Shown: positions 1 through 6,908 of the stretch, piece by piece
How the letters are laid out: every line of letters starts with the position of its first letter
Numbering within the stretch: the stretch's first letter is position 1
Origin: JABIAL01 sp964645825
Lineage (GTDB): Bacteria; Patescibacteriota; Patescibacteriia; UBA1558; GWA2-36-10
DNA: 19,726 nucleotides
Direction: 5' to 3'
NCBI GenBank assembly: GCA_964645825.1
Contig: CAZXZY010000014.1
Coordinates: forward strand, 1-19,726
Made by a program: the position numbers and the translations under genes
The notes under the pieces: generated by a model
What the model saw: the letters and a program-made list of their open reading frames with translations, nothing else
Databases searched by the model: none
Told to the model about the DNA's origin: nothing

Positions 1-1280
1 TAGAAGAAGCTAAAAAACGTGATCATCGTAAAATTGGTAAAGAACAAGAATTATTTTTGATCGACCCAATGGTCGGTTTAGGTCTTGTCATGTGGCAACC
101 AAACGGCGCTATCTTATGGCACGTCATGGAAGAATTTTGGCATCGCGAACACCTCAAAGCTGGCTATAAGCTTGTTCGTACTCCACACATCGGCAGCCGT
201 AATCTATGGGAAACATCCGGGCATTGGGGATTTTATAATGAAAGCATGTATCCACCACTAGAAATTGGACAAAGTTTAAGCTCTGCCGAACAAGGAGCAG
301 AAATCAAAAACAAGGAGGAATATTTGCTCAAACCAATGAACTGTCCATTTCATGTAGTAACTTATAATGCTAAACCAAAAAGCTACCGTGATTTACCGAT
401 TCGTTGGGCTGAATGTGGTACAGTTTATCGCTATGAAAAATCTGGAGAATTATCTGGTCTAACTCGTGTCCGTGGATTTACTCAAGATGACGCCCATATT
501 ATTTGTACCAAAGACCAAGTTAAAGAAGAGTTAAAACGTGTTTCTCGTTTTATTACCTTTATTTTTAAAGAATTTGGTTTTAAAGATTATAAAATTTATT
601 TATCTTTACGTGATCCAAATAATAAAGAAAAATATGCTGGCGATGATGAAGGTTGGGACTTTACTCAAAAAGTTTTGGAAGAAGTGGCCCAAGAAGAAAA
701 GCTGGACTACGTCACAGAAGAAGGTGAAGCAGCATTTTATGGACCAAAATTAGATTATAAAATAAAAGATGCACTGGGCCGTGAATGGCAATGTTCAACT
801 TTACAATTTGATTTTAACTTGCCAGAAAGGTTTGACATGAACTTTATCAATGACAAAGGCGAAAAAGAAAGACCATACATGCTACACCGCGCTTTATTTG
901 GCTCTTTTGAAAGATTCATTGGTTTATTGATCGAACATTATGCTGGCGCATTTCCATTGTGGCTATCCCCTGTTCAAATAAAAATTATCTCTGTTGGTGA
1001 CTCACACATAGAGCATTGTCAAAAACTAGCTGAAGAATTTACTAATCAAGAAATTCGAGTCGAAGTTGATTATCTTGATGAAACAGTTGGCAATAAAATC
1101 CGTAAAGCCACTCAAGAAAAAATACCTTATGTTTTGGTAATTGGTGATAAAGAAATGAATTCTGCAGATTTAATGGTGCGTGTCCGTGGCCAACAAGACT
1201 TAGTAACTATTAGCAAACAAAAATTTATCGATAAAATTAAGGAGGATGTCGCAAAAAGAAGTTTAGAATTGATAAAGTAA
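1..1280 (+). CDS. thrS: Threonyl-tRNA synthetase, 3' part (5' end outside window)
   Basis: This enzyme charges tRNA-Thr with threonine in the cytoplasm. The frame is open from base 3 to the window edge (EEAKKRDHRKIGK...), so the gene begins upstream; the TTG at 57 is internal. The visible part is the class II catalytic core and the C-terminal anticodon-binding domain. The zinc ligands can be placed: Cys in MNCPFH (codon at 342), His in DDAH (codon at 495) and His in MLHRA (codon at 885). The first two are 51 residues apart, as for Cys334 and His385 of E. coli ThrS. Motif 2 is the RYEKSGELSGLTRVRGFTQD stretch. By that alignment roughly 220 N-terminal residues are missing, so I cannot tell whether the TGS and editing domains exist. 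guaB starts 3 bases after the stop. Family assignment is secure. Confidence 0.97.
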   Translation, partial: EEAKKRDHRKIGKEQELFLIDPMVGLGLVMWQPNGAILWHVMEEFWHREHLKAGYKLVRTPHIGSRNLWETSGHWGFYNESMYPPLEIGQSLSSAEQGAEIKNKEEYLLKPMNCPFHVVTYNAKPKSYRDLPIRWAECGTVYRYEKSGELSGLTRVRGFTQDDAHIICTKDQVKEELKRVSRFITFIFKEFGFKDYKIYLSLRDPNNKEKYAGDDEGWDFTQKVLEEVAQEEKLDYVTEEGEAAFYGPKLDYKIKDALGREWQCSTLQFDFNLPERFDMNFINDKGEKERPYMLHRALFGSFERFIGLLIEHYAGAFPLWLSPVQIKIISVGDSHIEHCQKLAEEFTNQEIRVEVDYLDETVGNKIRKATQEKIPYVLVIGDKEMNSADLMVRVRGQQDLVTISKQKFIDKIKEDVAKRSLELIK

Positions 1281-1283
1281 ATT

Positions 1284-2702
1284 ATGGAAATCCGAACAGC
1301 CTTAACATATGATGATGTTCTTTTGGTGCCCCAAAAGTCTCGTATTCGTTCTCGTCAAGATGTCGATGTCACAACTCGCTTATCTAAAAACATAACTCTC
1401 AAAACTCCACTAATACCAGCTAACATGGACACAGTGGCGGAAAGTCAGATGGCTATTGCTATGGCTCGTTTAGGAAGCATTGGCCTAATCCATCGTTTTT
1501 GTAGCATAGAATATCAGGTCAATGAAGTAAAAAAAGTAAAACGTAAACAAAACGTGGTGATTGAACATCCAATTACTATTTCTCCTGAAGCTACCCTCAA
1601 ACAAGTAAAAGAAAAGATAGCAGAATTTAATTTCCAAAGTTTTTTAATTAGTGAAGATGGTAAAGAATTACTTGGAATTTTAACTAGCCGTGATATGATG
1701 TTTGCTCAAAGTGACTCTGCCCTAGTTAAAGATATGATGACACCAAAAAATAAATTAATCACTGCTCCGCCCGGAATAAAAATCGAAGAAGCCAAGGAAA
1801 TTTTAACTCAAAATAAAGTTGAAAAACTTCCCATCGTTGATCAAGCTTTTCAGATCAAAGGATTAATTACAGCTACTGACATCATCAAAGGCTACAATAG
1901 CGTCGCTGTCAGTCGTGATAATAAAGGACGCTTATTAGTCGGCGCTGCTGTCGGCGTTGGACCAGATGCCTTAGAAAGAGCTGAGGCGCTAGTCAAAGCT
2001 GAAGTAGATGTTTTAGTAGTCGATATTGCTCATGGTCATTCCGACCATGCTATTGAAATGATCAAAAAATTAAAAAAATTATACCCAACAGTAGAGCTTA
2101 TTGCTGGTAACATTGCTACCGGCCAAGCCGCCAAAGACTTAATTGAAGCTGGCGCAGATTCAATCAAGGTTGGCATTGGTGGCGGATCCACTTGCACTAC
2201 TCGCATCACCACTGGATTCGGTGTACCAAATCTAACTGCAATATTTAATACTGCCCCTGTTTGTAAAAAATATGGCGTGCCATTAATTGCTGATAGCGGT
2301 GTCAAAATTCCAGCTGATTTAGTAAAAGCACTAGCTGCTGGTGCAGATTCTGTAATGATGGGCGGGCAATTTTCTGGTACCGAAGAAACTCCTGGTCCAG
2401 TTTTATCTCATAATGGTCAACAATATAAAATAAACCGTGGCATGGCTTCATTAACAGCTGCTTTGTCTCGTCCAAATGCTAAAGAAAAAATAGATCAAGT
2501 CACTCCCGAAGGTGTAGAAGCTCGTGTGCCATACCGAGGTCCAGTCAAAAATGTGATTAGCCGATACATTGGTGGCTTACGCTCTGGTATGAGTTATGCT
2601 AATGCGATGAATATCACTGAACTACAAAAAAACGCTCAATTTATTCGCATAACACCCTCTGGGATAATAGAATCAAATTCGCACGACAACCAAGTGTTGT
2701 AA
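1284..2702 (+). CDS. guaB: IMP dehydrogenase
   Basis: This enzyme oxidises IMP to XMP with NAD+, the committed step to guanine nucleotides. The 472-residue protein has the usual length with a complete TIM barrel interrupted by a CBS pair at about residues 95-205. The catalytic loop reads GIGGGSTCTTR, with the nucleophile at Cys304 (E. coli uses Cys305). The flap region has EGVEARVPYRG, and the C-terminus has the family pattern GGLRSGMSY followed by RITPSG. A small deviation is IADSGVK where IADGGI is usual. It starts 3 bases after thrS with no Shine-Dalgarno sequence, so it is probably co-transcribed with thrS, and a hairpin terminator follows it. XMP would then need GMP synthase, which is not in this window. 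Confidence 0.97.
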   Translation: MEIRTALTYDDVLLVPQKSRIRSRQDVDVTTRLSKNITLKTPLIPANMDTVAESQMAIAMARLGSIGLIHRFCSIEYQVNEVKKVKRKQNVVIEHPITISPEATLKQVKEKIAEFNFQSFLISEDGKELLGILTSRDMMFAQSDSALVKDMMTPKNKLITAPPGIKIEEAKEILTQNKVEKLPIVDQAFQIKGLITATDIIKGYNSVAVSRDNKGRLLVGAAVGVGPDALERAEALVKAEVDVLVVDIAHGHSDHAIEMIKKLKKLYPTVELIAGNIATGQAAKDLIEAGADSIKVGIGGGSTCTTRITTGFGVPNLTAIFNTAPVCKKYGVPLIADSGVKIPADLVKALAAGADSVMMGGQFSGTEETPGPVLSHNGQQYKINRGMASLTAALSRPNAKEKIDQVTPEGVEARVPYRGPVKNVISRYIGGLRSGMSYANAMNITELQKNAQFIRITPSGIIESNSHDNQVL

Positions 2703-2723
2703 AAATTAAAATAATGTTATAAT

Positions 2724-2754
2724 AAAATCGGTAATTAATTTGCCGGTTTTATTT
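2724..2754 (+). terminator. Rho-independent terminator after guaB
   Basis: Arms AAAATCGG (2724-2731) and CCGGTTTT (2743-2750) pair over 8 positions, one of them a G-U pair in RNA. The loop is 11 bases and the T-rich tail is TTTTATTT. It lies 22 bases after the guaB stop and would end a thrS-guaB transcript. Confidence 0.65.
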
Positions 2755-2772
2755 GATTATTAATAAAAACAT

Positions 2773-4005
2773 ATGAAGGTTTTTAAAATTTTAAGCTTAG
2801 CGCTCTGTTTTGGACTATTGTCCTTTTCAGCACAAGCAGAAATTTCTGCTGAAATGGAAGATCCAATGTCCTTATCTTCAAGCTCAGTTTTTGTTGATCA
2901 AATCACAGCAGAAAAATTAGGCCTAAGTGAAGATGAAGTCAAAATACCTGGCGAATCCGGATATCTATGGAATAAATTTAAACTAAGCACTAAAACATTT
3001 TTTACTTTTGATGCAAGCAAAAAAGCAGATCTAGAAGTCAAAAGAGCTAATCTAGAATTATTGGCTGCCAAAAAAGCAATTGAAACAGACGCAGATGGCA
3101 ATGAAGGATTTTTTAATAAAGCTCTAGCGAAATATAACAAAAGAATGGCTACAGCTGAAAAAAGAATCCAAAAATTACCAGAAGACCAAAAGGCTACTGC
3201 CTTAGAAAAAATAGACACCCAAAATTTAAAACACCAACAACTTCTAAGAGACTTAACGGAAAAATTACCAGAACAAGTCAAAGAAAAAGTTACAGCTATT
3301 CGTAAAGAAAGAGTGGAAAGTTGGTATAAAAATCACAAAGATAATCTAGAGGCTCGTTTAGAAGCTGCCGCAAAAAATGAAGATGGTGGGCGCTTTGGAA
3401 ATCTACAAATCATGTCTACTCTCGAAGAACTTAATGAATCATTGCCAGTTGAAGCACAGGCCAAAATTCAAGCAGTCATAGTTAATACACAAAATAGATT
3501 AAGTGAAAAATTAAAAAACTTAAACACCACTGATAAAGAAAAGTTGGAGCAATATATCAAAGATATTAATCTTGATGAAATCAAAAAAGTTCAACTAATA
3601 AATCACTTAGATAAGACTAATATTTCAGCTGACTTGCGGTACCGCATTCAAAATATTAAAAACGAAAACATTAATAATTTAGAAAAAAAATTCAAAAATC
3701 TGGAAGACGATGAAAAAAATTCATTCTTAAAAAAACATTTTGAAACTGGACAAAATGGTGAATCAACTAAAATAGAAATGCTAAATAGACTAGAACAAAG
3801 TGCCTCCAGTGAATTAAAAGTAAAAATCCGTAATCTAAACGAAAAACAAGAATTAAGAATTAAAGAAAGAGTCCGTAACACCTCAAACCAAGCCGAATTA
3901 GATAGGATAGAAGCCGAAACTATAGAACTACCAGTTATCCGCCGAGAAATTCAAGAAAGAAGAGGCCTAATTGGAGAAGAACCAAGCACTTCAAATAGAC
4001 ACTAA
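2773..4005 (+). CDS. Secreted helical repeat protein with DUF5667-like segment
   Basis: The function is unknown. Residues 1-22 form a signal peptide ending in AQA, with no lipobox cysteine, so the protein is probably exported and soluble or surface-held. Residues 59-102 (PGESGYLWNKFK... through TFFTFDASKKADLEVKRANL) resemble the DUF5667 pattern, in which a PG-containing turn leads into a K/E-rich helix. The rest of the 410 residues is highly charged and almost certainly helical. It contains about five loosely repeated units beginning near residues 135, 165, 224, 284 and 345, with the theme LP-E-x-K-x-K-I followed by a helix rich in N, L, E and K. There is no SD before the ATG, and TATTAA at 2758-2763 might serve as a -10 box for a near-leaderless mRNA. 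The family call is from memory of the pattern; any role in the envelope is inference. Confidence 0.8.
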   Translation: MKVFKILSLALCFGLLSFSAQAEISAEMEDPMSLSSSSVFVDQITAEKLGLSEDEVKIPGESGYLWNKFKLSTKTFFTFDASKKADLEVKRANLELLAAKKAIETDADGNEGFFNKALAKYNKRMATAEKRIQKLPEDQKATALEKIDTQNLKHQQLLRDLTEKLPEQVKEKVTAIRKERVESWYKNHKDNLEARLEAAAKNEDGGRFGNLQIMSTLEELNESLPVEAQAKIQAVIVNTQNRLSEKLKNLNTTDKEKLEQYIKDINLDEIKKVQLINHLDKTNISADLRYRIQNIKNENINNLEKKFKNLEDDEKNSFLKKHFETGQNGESTKIEMLNRLEQSASSELKVKIRNLNEKQELRIKERVRNTSNQAELDRIEAETIELPVIRREIQERRGLIGEEPSTSNRH

Positions 4006-4012
4006 ATATCTG

Positions 4013-4045
4013 AACCGCCCTTCGACTTTGCTCAGGGCGGTTTTA
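4013..4045 (+). terminator. Terminator-like hairpin with a REP-like core
   Basis: Perfect 8-base arms AACCGCCC (4013-4020) and GGGCGGTT (4035-4042) are followed by TTTTA. The T tail is short, so termination may be inefficient. The loop reads TTCGACTTTGCTCA, giving the composite CCCTTCGACTTTGCTCAGGG, which resembles a palindromic repeat motif common in environmental genomes. Confidence 0.6.
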
Positions 4046-4087
4046 TGATTGATTTTTTTAGCTATTATTGCTAAGCTATTTCAAGTT

Positions 4088-5392
4088 ATGAATACTAAAA
4101 AATTTCACTTAATTATATTTGGCTGTCAGATGAATCTATCTGACGCCGAAAGACTAGCCACTGCTCTTAAGCAGCTTGGATACCAGGAAACAGAACAAGA
4201 GGATCAGGCTGATTTGATTGGCATTGTCGCTTGTTCAGTCAAACAAACAGCTGTAGATCGCATCTACGGTAAAATCCGTAATTGGCAAATTATCAAAGAA
4301 AAACGACCGTTAATTACATTATTGTCCGGATGCGTTTTAAAACATGATCAAGAAAAGCTAAAAGATAAATTTGATATTTTTTTAGATATCAAAAATCTAG
4401 ATAGCTTAGCCGAAGATTTAAAAAAAGCAGCCCCTGAGCAAAAACTAGCTTTACCAAGTTTTTTTGATATTAAACCAAGCTATTATTCCGATTATCGCGC
4501 TTATGTGCCTATCATGACCGGCTGTAATAAATTTTGCAGCTATTGCGCTGTTCCTCATACTCGTGGTCGCGAAACTTCTCGACCTAGCAAACAAATCATA
4601 GCTGAAATAAAAAACTTGTTAAAAAATAACTACAAAGAAATAATTTTACTAGGCCAAAATGTAAATAGCTATGGCCTAGACAAAAAAAAATTAGGCGAAG
4701 AAGAGATTGCTTTCCCAAAATTATTAAAAAAAATAGATGAACTAGGCGATCATTTTTGGCTAAAATATCTAACCTCACATCCATATGATATGTCTGATGA
4801 ATTAATAGACGTAATGAAAGAAGGAAAAAATATTAGCCCTTACCTACATTTACCTGTTCAATCTGGCTCTGATAAAATACTCGAGAAAATGAATAGACAC
4901 TATTCTATTGCCCAGTTTTCAGAATTAATAAATAAAATTAGAAAAGCACAACCCGCTATTGGAATCTCTACTGATATGATAGTTGGTTTTTCTGGAGAAA
5001 CTGAAACTGATTTTCAAGCTAGCAAAAAATTAGTAGAAGACTTAAAATTTAATCTATCTTTTACTTCTCAATATTCAGAACGTATCGGCACAACTGCTGC
5101 TAAACTATACCCTGATGATATAGATAGGCAAACAAAAAAAGATCGTTTCAATATTATTAACGATCAAATTGGTCTTAATGCCAAAGAGTATAATCAAAGA
5201 TTAGTAAACACAAATCAAGAAGCCTTAATTGATGTTGTCAAAGAAACAGAATCCGGCTACAAGAATATTGGCAAACTATCAAACTATGTAGCTGTTTGTA
5301 TTATTACTAAAGATCCGCTTAAAATTGGAGAATTTATTCAAGTCACAATTACACAAGCTGATTCTTGGGGTGTTCAAGCAAAAATAAAATAA
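4088..5392 (+). CDS. miaB: tRNA-2-methylthio-N6-dimethylallyladenosine synthase
   Basis: This radical-SAM enzyme methylthiolates i6A at position 37 of tRNAs reading UNN codons, giving ms2i6A. Numbering from the ATG at 4088, the N-terminal domain has three cysteines for the auxiliary 4Fe-4S cluster: Cys13 in GCQMN, Cys49 in ACSVK and Cys82 in SGCVL. The radical-SAM motif CNKFCSYC supplies Cys146, Cys150 and Cys153. The sequences GCQMN and LLGQNVNSY favour MiaB over the relatives RimO and MtaB. A TRAM domain probably fills the last 60-70 residues. An in-frame TTG at 4049 would add 13 hydrophobic residues not expected in the family and sits next to the preceding terminator, so I prefer 4088. There is no SD. 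The enzyme making its substrate, MiaA, is encoded 0.6 kb downstream. Confidence 0.95.
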   Translation: MNTKKFHLIIFGCQMNLSDAERLATALKQLGYQETEQEDQADLIGIVACSVKQTAVDRIYGKIRNWQIIKEKRPLITLLSGCVLKHDQEKLKDKFDIFLDIKNLDSLAEDLKKAAPEQKLALPSFFDIKPSYYSDYRAYVPIMTGCNKFCSYCAVPHTRGRETSRPSKQIIAEIKNLLKNNYKEIILLGQNVNSYGLDKKKLGEEEIAFPKLLKKIDELGDHFWLKYLTSHPYDMSDELIDVMKEGKNISPYLHLPVQSGSDKILEKMNRHYSIAQFSELINKIRKAQPAIGISTDMIVGFSGETETDFQASKKLVEDLKFNLSFTSQYSERIGTTAAKLYPDDIDRQTKKDRFNIINDQIGLNAKEYNQRLVNTNQEALIDVVKETESGYKNIGKLSNYVAVCIITKDPLKIGEFIQVTITQADSWGVQAKIK

Positions 5393-5426
5393 AAAGAAAA
5401 AAGGATCATGATGACATGATCCTTTT
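5391..5426. terminator. Bidirectional terminator between miaB and the receiver gene
   Basis: A perfect 10-base stem, AAGGATCATG (5401-5410) with CATGATCCTT (5415-5424), has a 4-base loop. It is flanked by an A-rich run on the left and TTTT on the right, so it can act as a terminator for miaB on the + strand and for the convergent receiver gene on the - strand. Confidence 0.85.
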
Positions 5427-5452
5427 ACATTTTTTCAGCTTTTAAGGAGTCG

Positions 5453-5860
5453 CTAGCTGATCGCCTGACGAACCACTTTCTGCAACGTAGCAATGCTTAC
5501 TGGCTTGACCAAAAAATGCACCTTGTACTTAATGCAATTAAGTATCAATTCAGCGCTTGGCTCTCCGGTAGACAGTACCATCCCCATAGGAAGACCCTCT
5601 TTCTCTTCTAGCTTACGCAACATTTCAATAATTTGGATACCGTTAATGCCGGGCATGTTGTAGTCTGTGATAACACAACTAATACCGTGTGTTCTTACAA
5701 GATCAGCTATAATGTCAAGTGCGCTATTAGAATTACTCATGTCTACTAATAAGACACGCACATTAAAACCTGCCCTCTTAAGTGTTTCTTTATAGACATC
5801 GACGATACTTTGCTCATCATCTATAATCAACACTGTTGCTTTTTTTGCAGACGTACCCAT
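5453..5860 (-). CDS. Single-domain response regulator (CheY/Spo0F-like receiver)
   Basis: This 135-residue protein is a receiver domain with no output domain. The phosphorylation site is Asp66 in ITDYNMPG. The acidic pocket is Asp14-Asp15, the conserved switch hydroxyl is Ser97 or Thr98, and the invariant lysine is Lys119 in VKP. It should therefore accept a phosphoryl group from a histidine kinase or act as a relay. No kinase, phosphotransferase or target is in the window. The gene lies alone between miaB and miaA on the opposite strand, with its own strong SD and terminator. Its codons are more GC-rich than its neighbours: a hand count gives 28 and 24 G/C in two 60-base lines. A hairpin stands upstream of the SD. 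The fold is certain; its partners are unknown. Confidence 0.93.
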   Translation of the reverse strand: MGTSAKKATVLIIDDEQSIVDVYKETLKRAGFNVRVLLVDMSNSNSALDIIADLVRTHGISCVITDYNMPGINGIQIIEMLRKLEEKEGLPMGMVLSTGEPSAELILNCIKYKVHFLVKPVSIATLQKVVRQAIS

Positions 5861-5864
5861 GACG

Positions 5865-5872
5865 TCCTCCTT
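5865..5872 (-). promoter_or_regulatory. Strong ribosome binding site of the receiver gene
   Basis: On the - strand AAGGAGGA ends 4 bases before the ATG. It is a near-perfect Shine-Dalgarno sequence, unusual here because most genes in the window have none. Confidence 0.85.
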
Positions 5873-5903
5873 ATTTTTATGATTTTTATTGAATGAGCCA
5901 TGA

Positions 5904-5933
5904 CCCTATTAGGCCCTCCTCAGCCTATTAGGG
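5904..5933 (-). promoter_or_regulatory. Hairpin / paired repeat in the receiver gene leader
   Basis: On the - strand the arms CCCTAATAGGC and GCCTAATAGGG enclose an 8-base loop TGAGGAGG, with one central A-A mismatch. Each arm also contains the same near-palindrome (CCTATTAGG on +, at 5905-5913 and 5924-5932), so it can be read as a direct repeat with 19-base spacing, about two helical turns. It could be a 5' mRNA stem-loop, with an SD-like loop, or an operator between two divergent promoters. No T tract follows on either strand, so it is unlikely to be a terminator. Confidence 0.55.
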
Positions 5934-5934
5934 G

Positions 5935-5963
5935 TTTACAATTTATAATCTATACCATATAAT
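5935..5963 (+). promoter_or_regulatory. Promoter of miaA (near-consensus, probably leaderless)
   Basis: TTTACA (5935-5940), a 17-base spacer, then a perfect TATAAT (5958-5963). Only 7 bases separate the -10 box from the miaA ATG at 5971, so transcription should start at or next to the start codon. Confidence 0.85.
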
Positions 5964-5969
5964 ACAAAA
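5942..5969 (-). promoter_or_regulatory. Possible promoter of the receiver gene
   Basis: On the - strand TTTTGT (5964-5969), a 16-base spacer and TATAAA (5942-5947) could form a promoter back to back with that of miaA. It would start the transcript near 5934, at the foot of the hairpin. The -35 box is weak. Confidence 0.35.
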
Positions 5970-5970
5970 G

Positions 5971-6882
5971 ATGTCAATAAATAAACAAGGCAAACTAATA
6001 ATCATACTAGGCCCTACGGCTTCTGGAAAGTCTGATTTTGCTGTAAGATTAGGCAAAAAATTTGATTCTGAGATCATTTCTGCTGACTCTCGTCAGATAT
6101 ATAAATCATTAGACATTGGCAGTAATAAAATCACCAAAGCTGAAAAACAAGGCATTAAACATTATGCTATTGATATTGTAAATCCTGATCAAAATTTTAG
6201 CTTACATGACTGGCAACAAAGTGCTTTTAAGCTTATTAAGAAAATATTTAAAAATAAGAAACTAGCAATGCTAGTCGGTGGCACCGGATTATACCTCTCC
6301 TCTATCTTACAAAATTACGAACTGCCAGCTACTGATAAAAAGCTAAGAGCTAAACTAAATAAACTAGACTTAAAACAATTAGTGACTAAATTAGTAAAAC
6401 AAGATCCGGATGGCGCTAAAAAAATTAATTTACAAAACAAAGTTCATGTAGCTCGTGCCTTAGAATACGCTATTGCTCATAAAGAAAATTTTAAAGATGC
6501 TCAAAAATCTAGTGACTGTCCATATGATTATTTAATTTTTGGTTTAAAACAAGATACAGAAAAATTGTATGCCAAAATTAATAAACGCGTTGATCAAATG
6601 ATAGGCAAAGGCTTAGTAGATGAAGTGAAAAATATTTATCAAAAATACCCAGATAAAAATATGCCCGCACTAAGTGGAATTGGTTATCAAGAGATTATTC
6701 AATATTTAGAAAACCAATCATCCCTAGAAGAAGCAATAGAATTAATCAAAAAAAATACACGCCATTATGCCAAGCGACAAATGACTTGGTTTAGACGAAT
6801 GGAAAAACAAGGCTTTGAAATACTCTGGAATAAAGACATTGATCAAGCCTCAAAATTAATTACAAAATTTTTAGCCAAATAA
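5971..6882 (+). CDS. miaA: tRNA dimethylallyltransferase
   Basis: This enzyme transfers the dimethylallyl group of DMAPP to A37 of tRNAs reading UNN codons, making the i6A substrate of MiaB. The 303-residue protein is of normal length. It has the P-loop GPTASGKS at residues 14-21, the ADSRQIY motif at 38-44 that positions A37, GGTGLY at 103-108, and LSGIGYQEI and TRHYAKRQMTWFRR in the C-terminal half. It is expressed from a near-consensus promoter whose -10 box lies 7 bases before the ATG, with no SD, so translation is probably leaderless. A terminator hairpin begins at the stop codon. The enzyme needs DMAPP; no isoprenoid genes are in the window. Confidence 0.97.
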   Translation: MSINKQGKLIIILGPTASGKSDFAVRLGKKFDSEIISADSRQIYKSLDIGSNKITKAEKQGIKHYAIDIVNPDQNFSLHDWQQSAFKLIKKIFKNKKLAMLVGGTGLYLSSILQNYELPATDKKLRAKLNKLDLKQLVTKLVKQDPDGAKKINLQNKVHVARALEYAIAHKENFKDAQKSSDCPYDYLIFGLKQDTEKLYAKINKRVDQMIGKGLVDEVKNIYQKYPDKNMPALSGIGYQEIIQYLENQSSLEEAIELIKKNTRHYAKRQMTWFRRMEKQGFEILWNKDIDQASKLITKFLAK

Positions 6883-6906
6883 AAAACCGCACTAAGGCAG
6901 TTTTTT
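6881..6906. terminator. Bidirectional terminator between miaA and gatB
   Basis: AAAAAAC (6881-6887) pairs with GTTTTTT (6900-6906), and an inner GC pairs with GC around a 6-base loop, with one C-A mismatch. It overlaps the miaA stop and lies 2 bases beyond the gatB stop, so it can serve both convergent genes. Confidence 0.7.
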
Positions 6907-6908
6907 AT

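Noticed and set aside
2036..2305. Antisense open frame inside guaB
   Set aside because: It lies fully within a well-conserved gene, shows no protein motif and reflects the codon pattern of guaB.
2718..2723. Perfect TATAAT as promoter of the secreted repeat protein
   Set aside because: It lies just before the guaB terminator hairpin, has a poor -35 at a 15-base spacing, and its transcript would run straight into the terminator.
4049..4087. In-frame TTG that would extend MiaB by 13 residues
   Set aside because: The extension is hydrophobic and not typical of the family, and it begins directly after the preceding terminator. The ATG at 4088 gives the expected start just before GCQMN.
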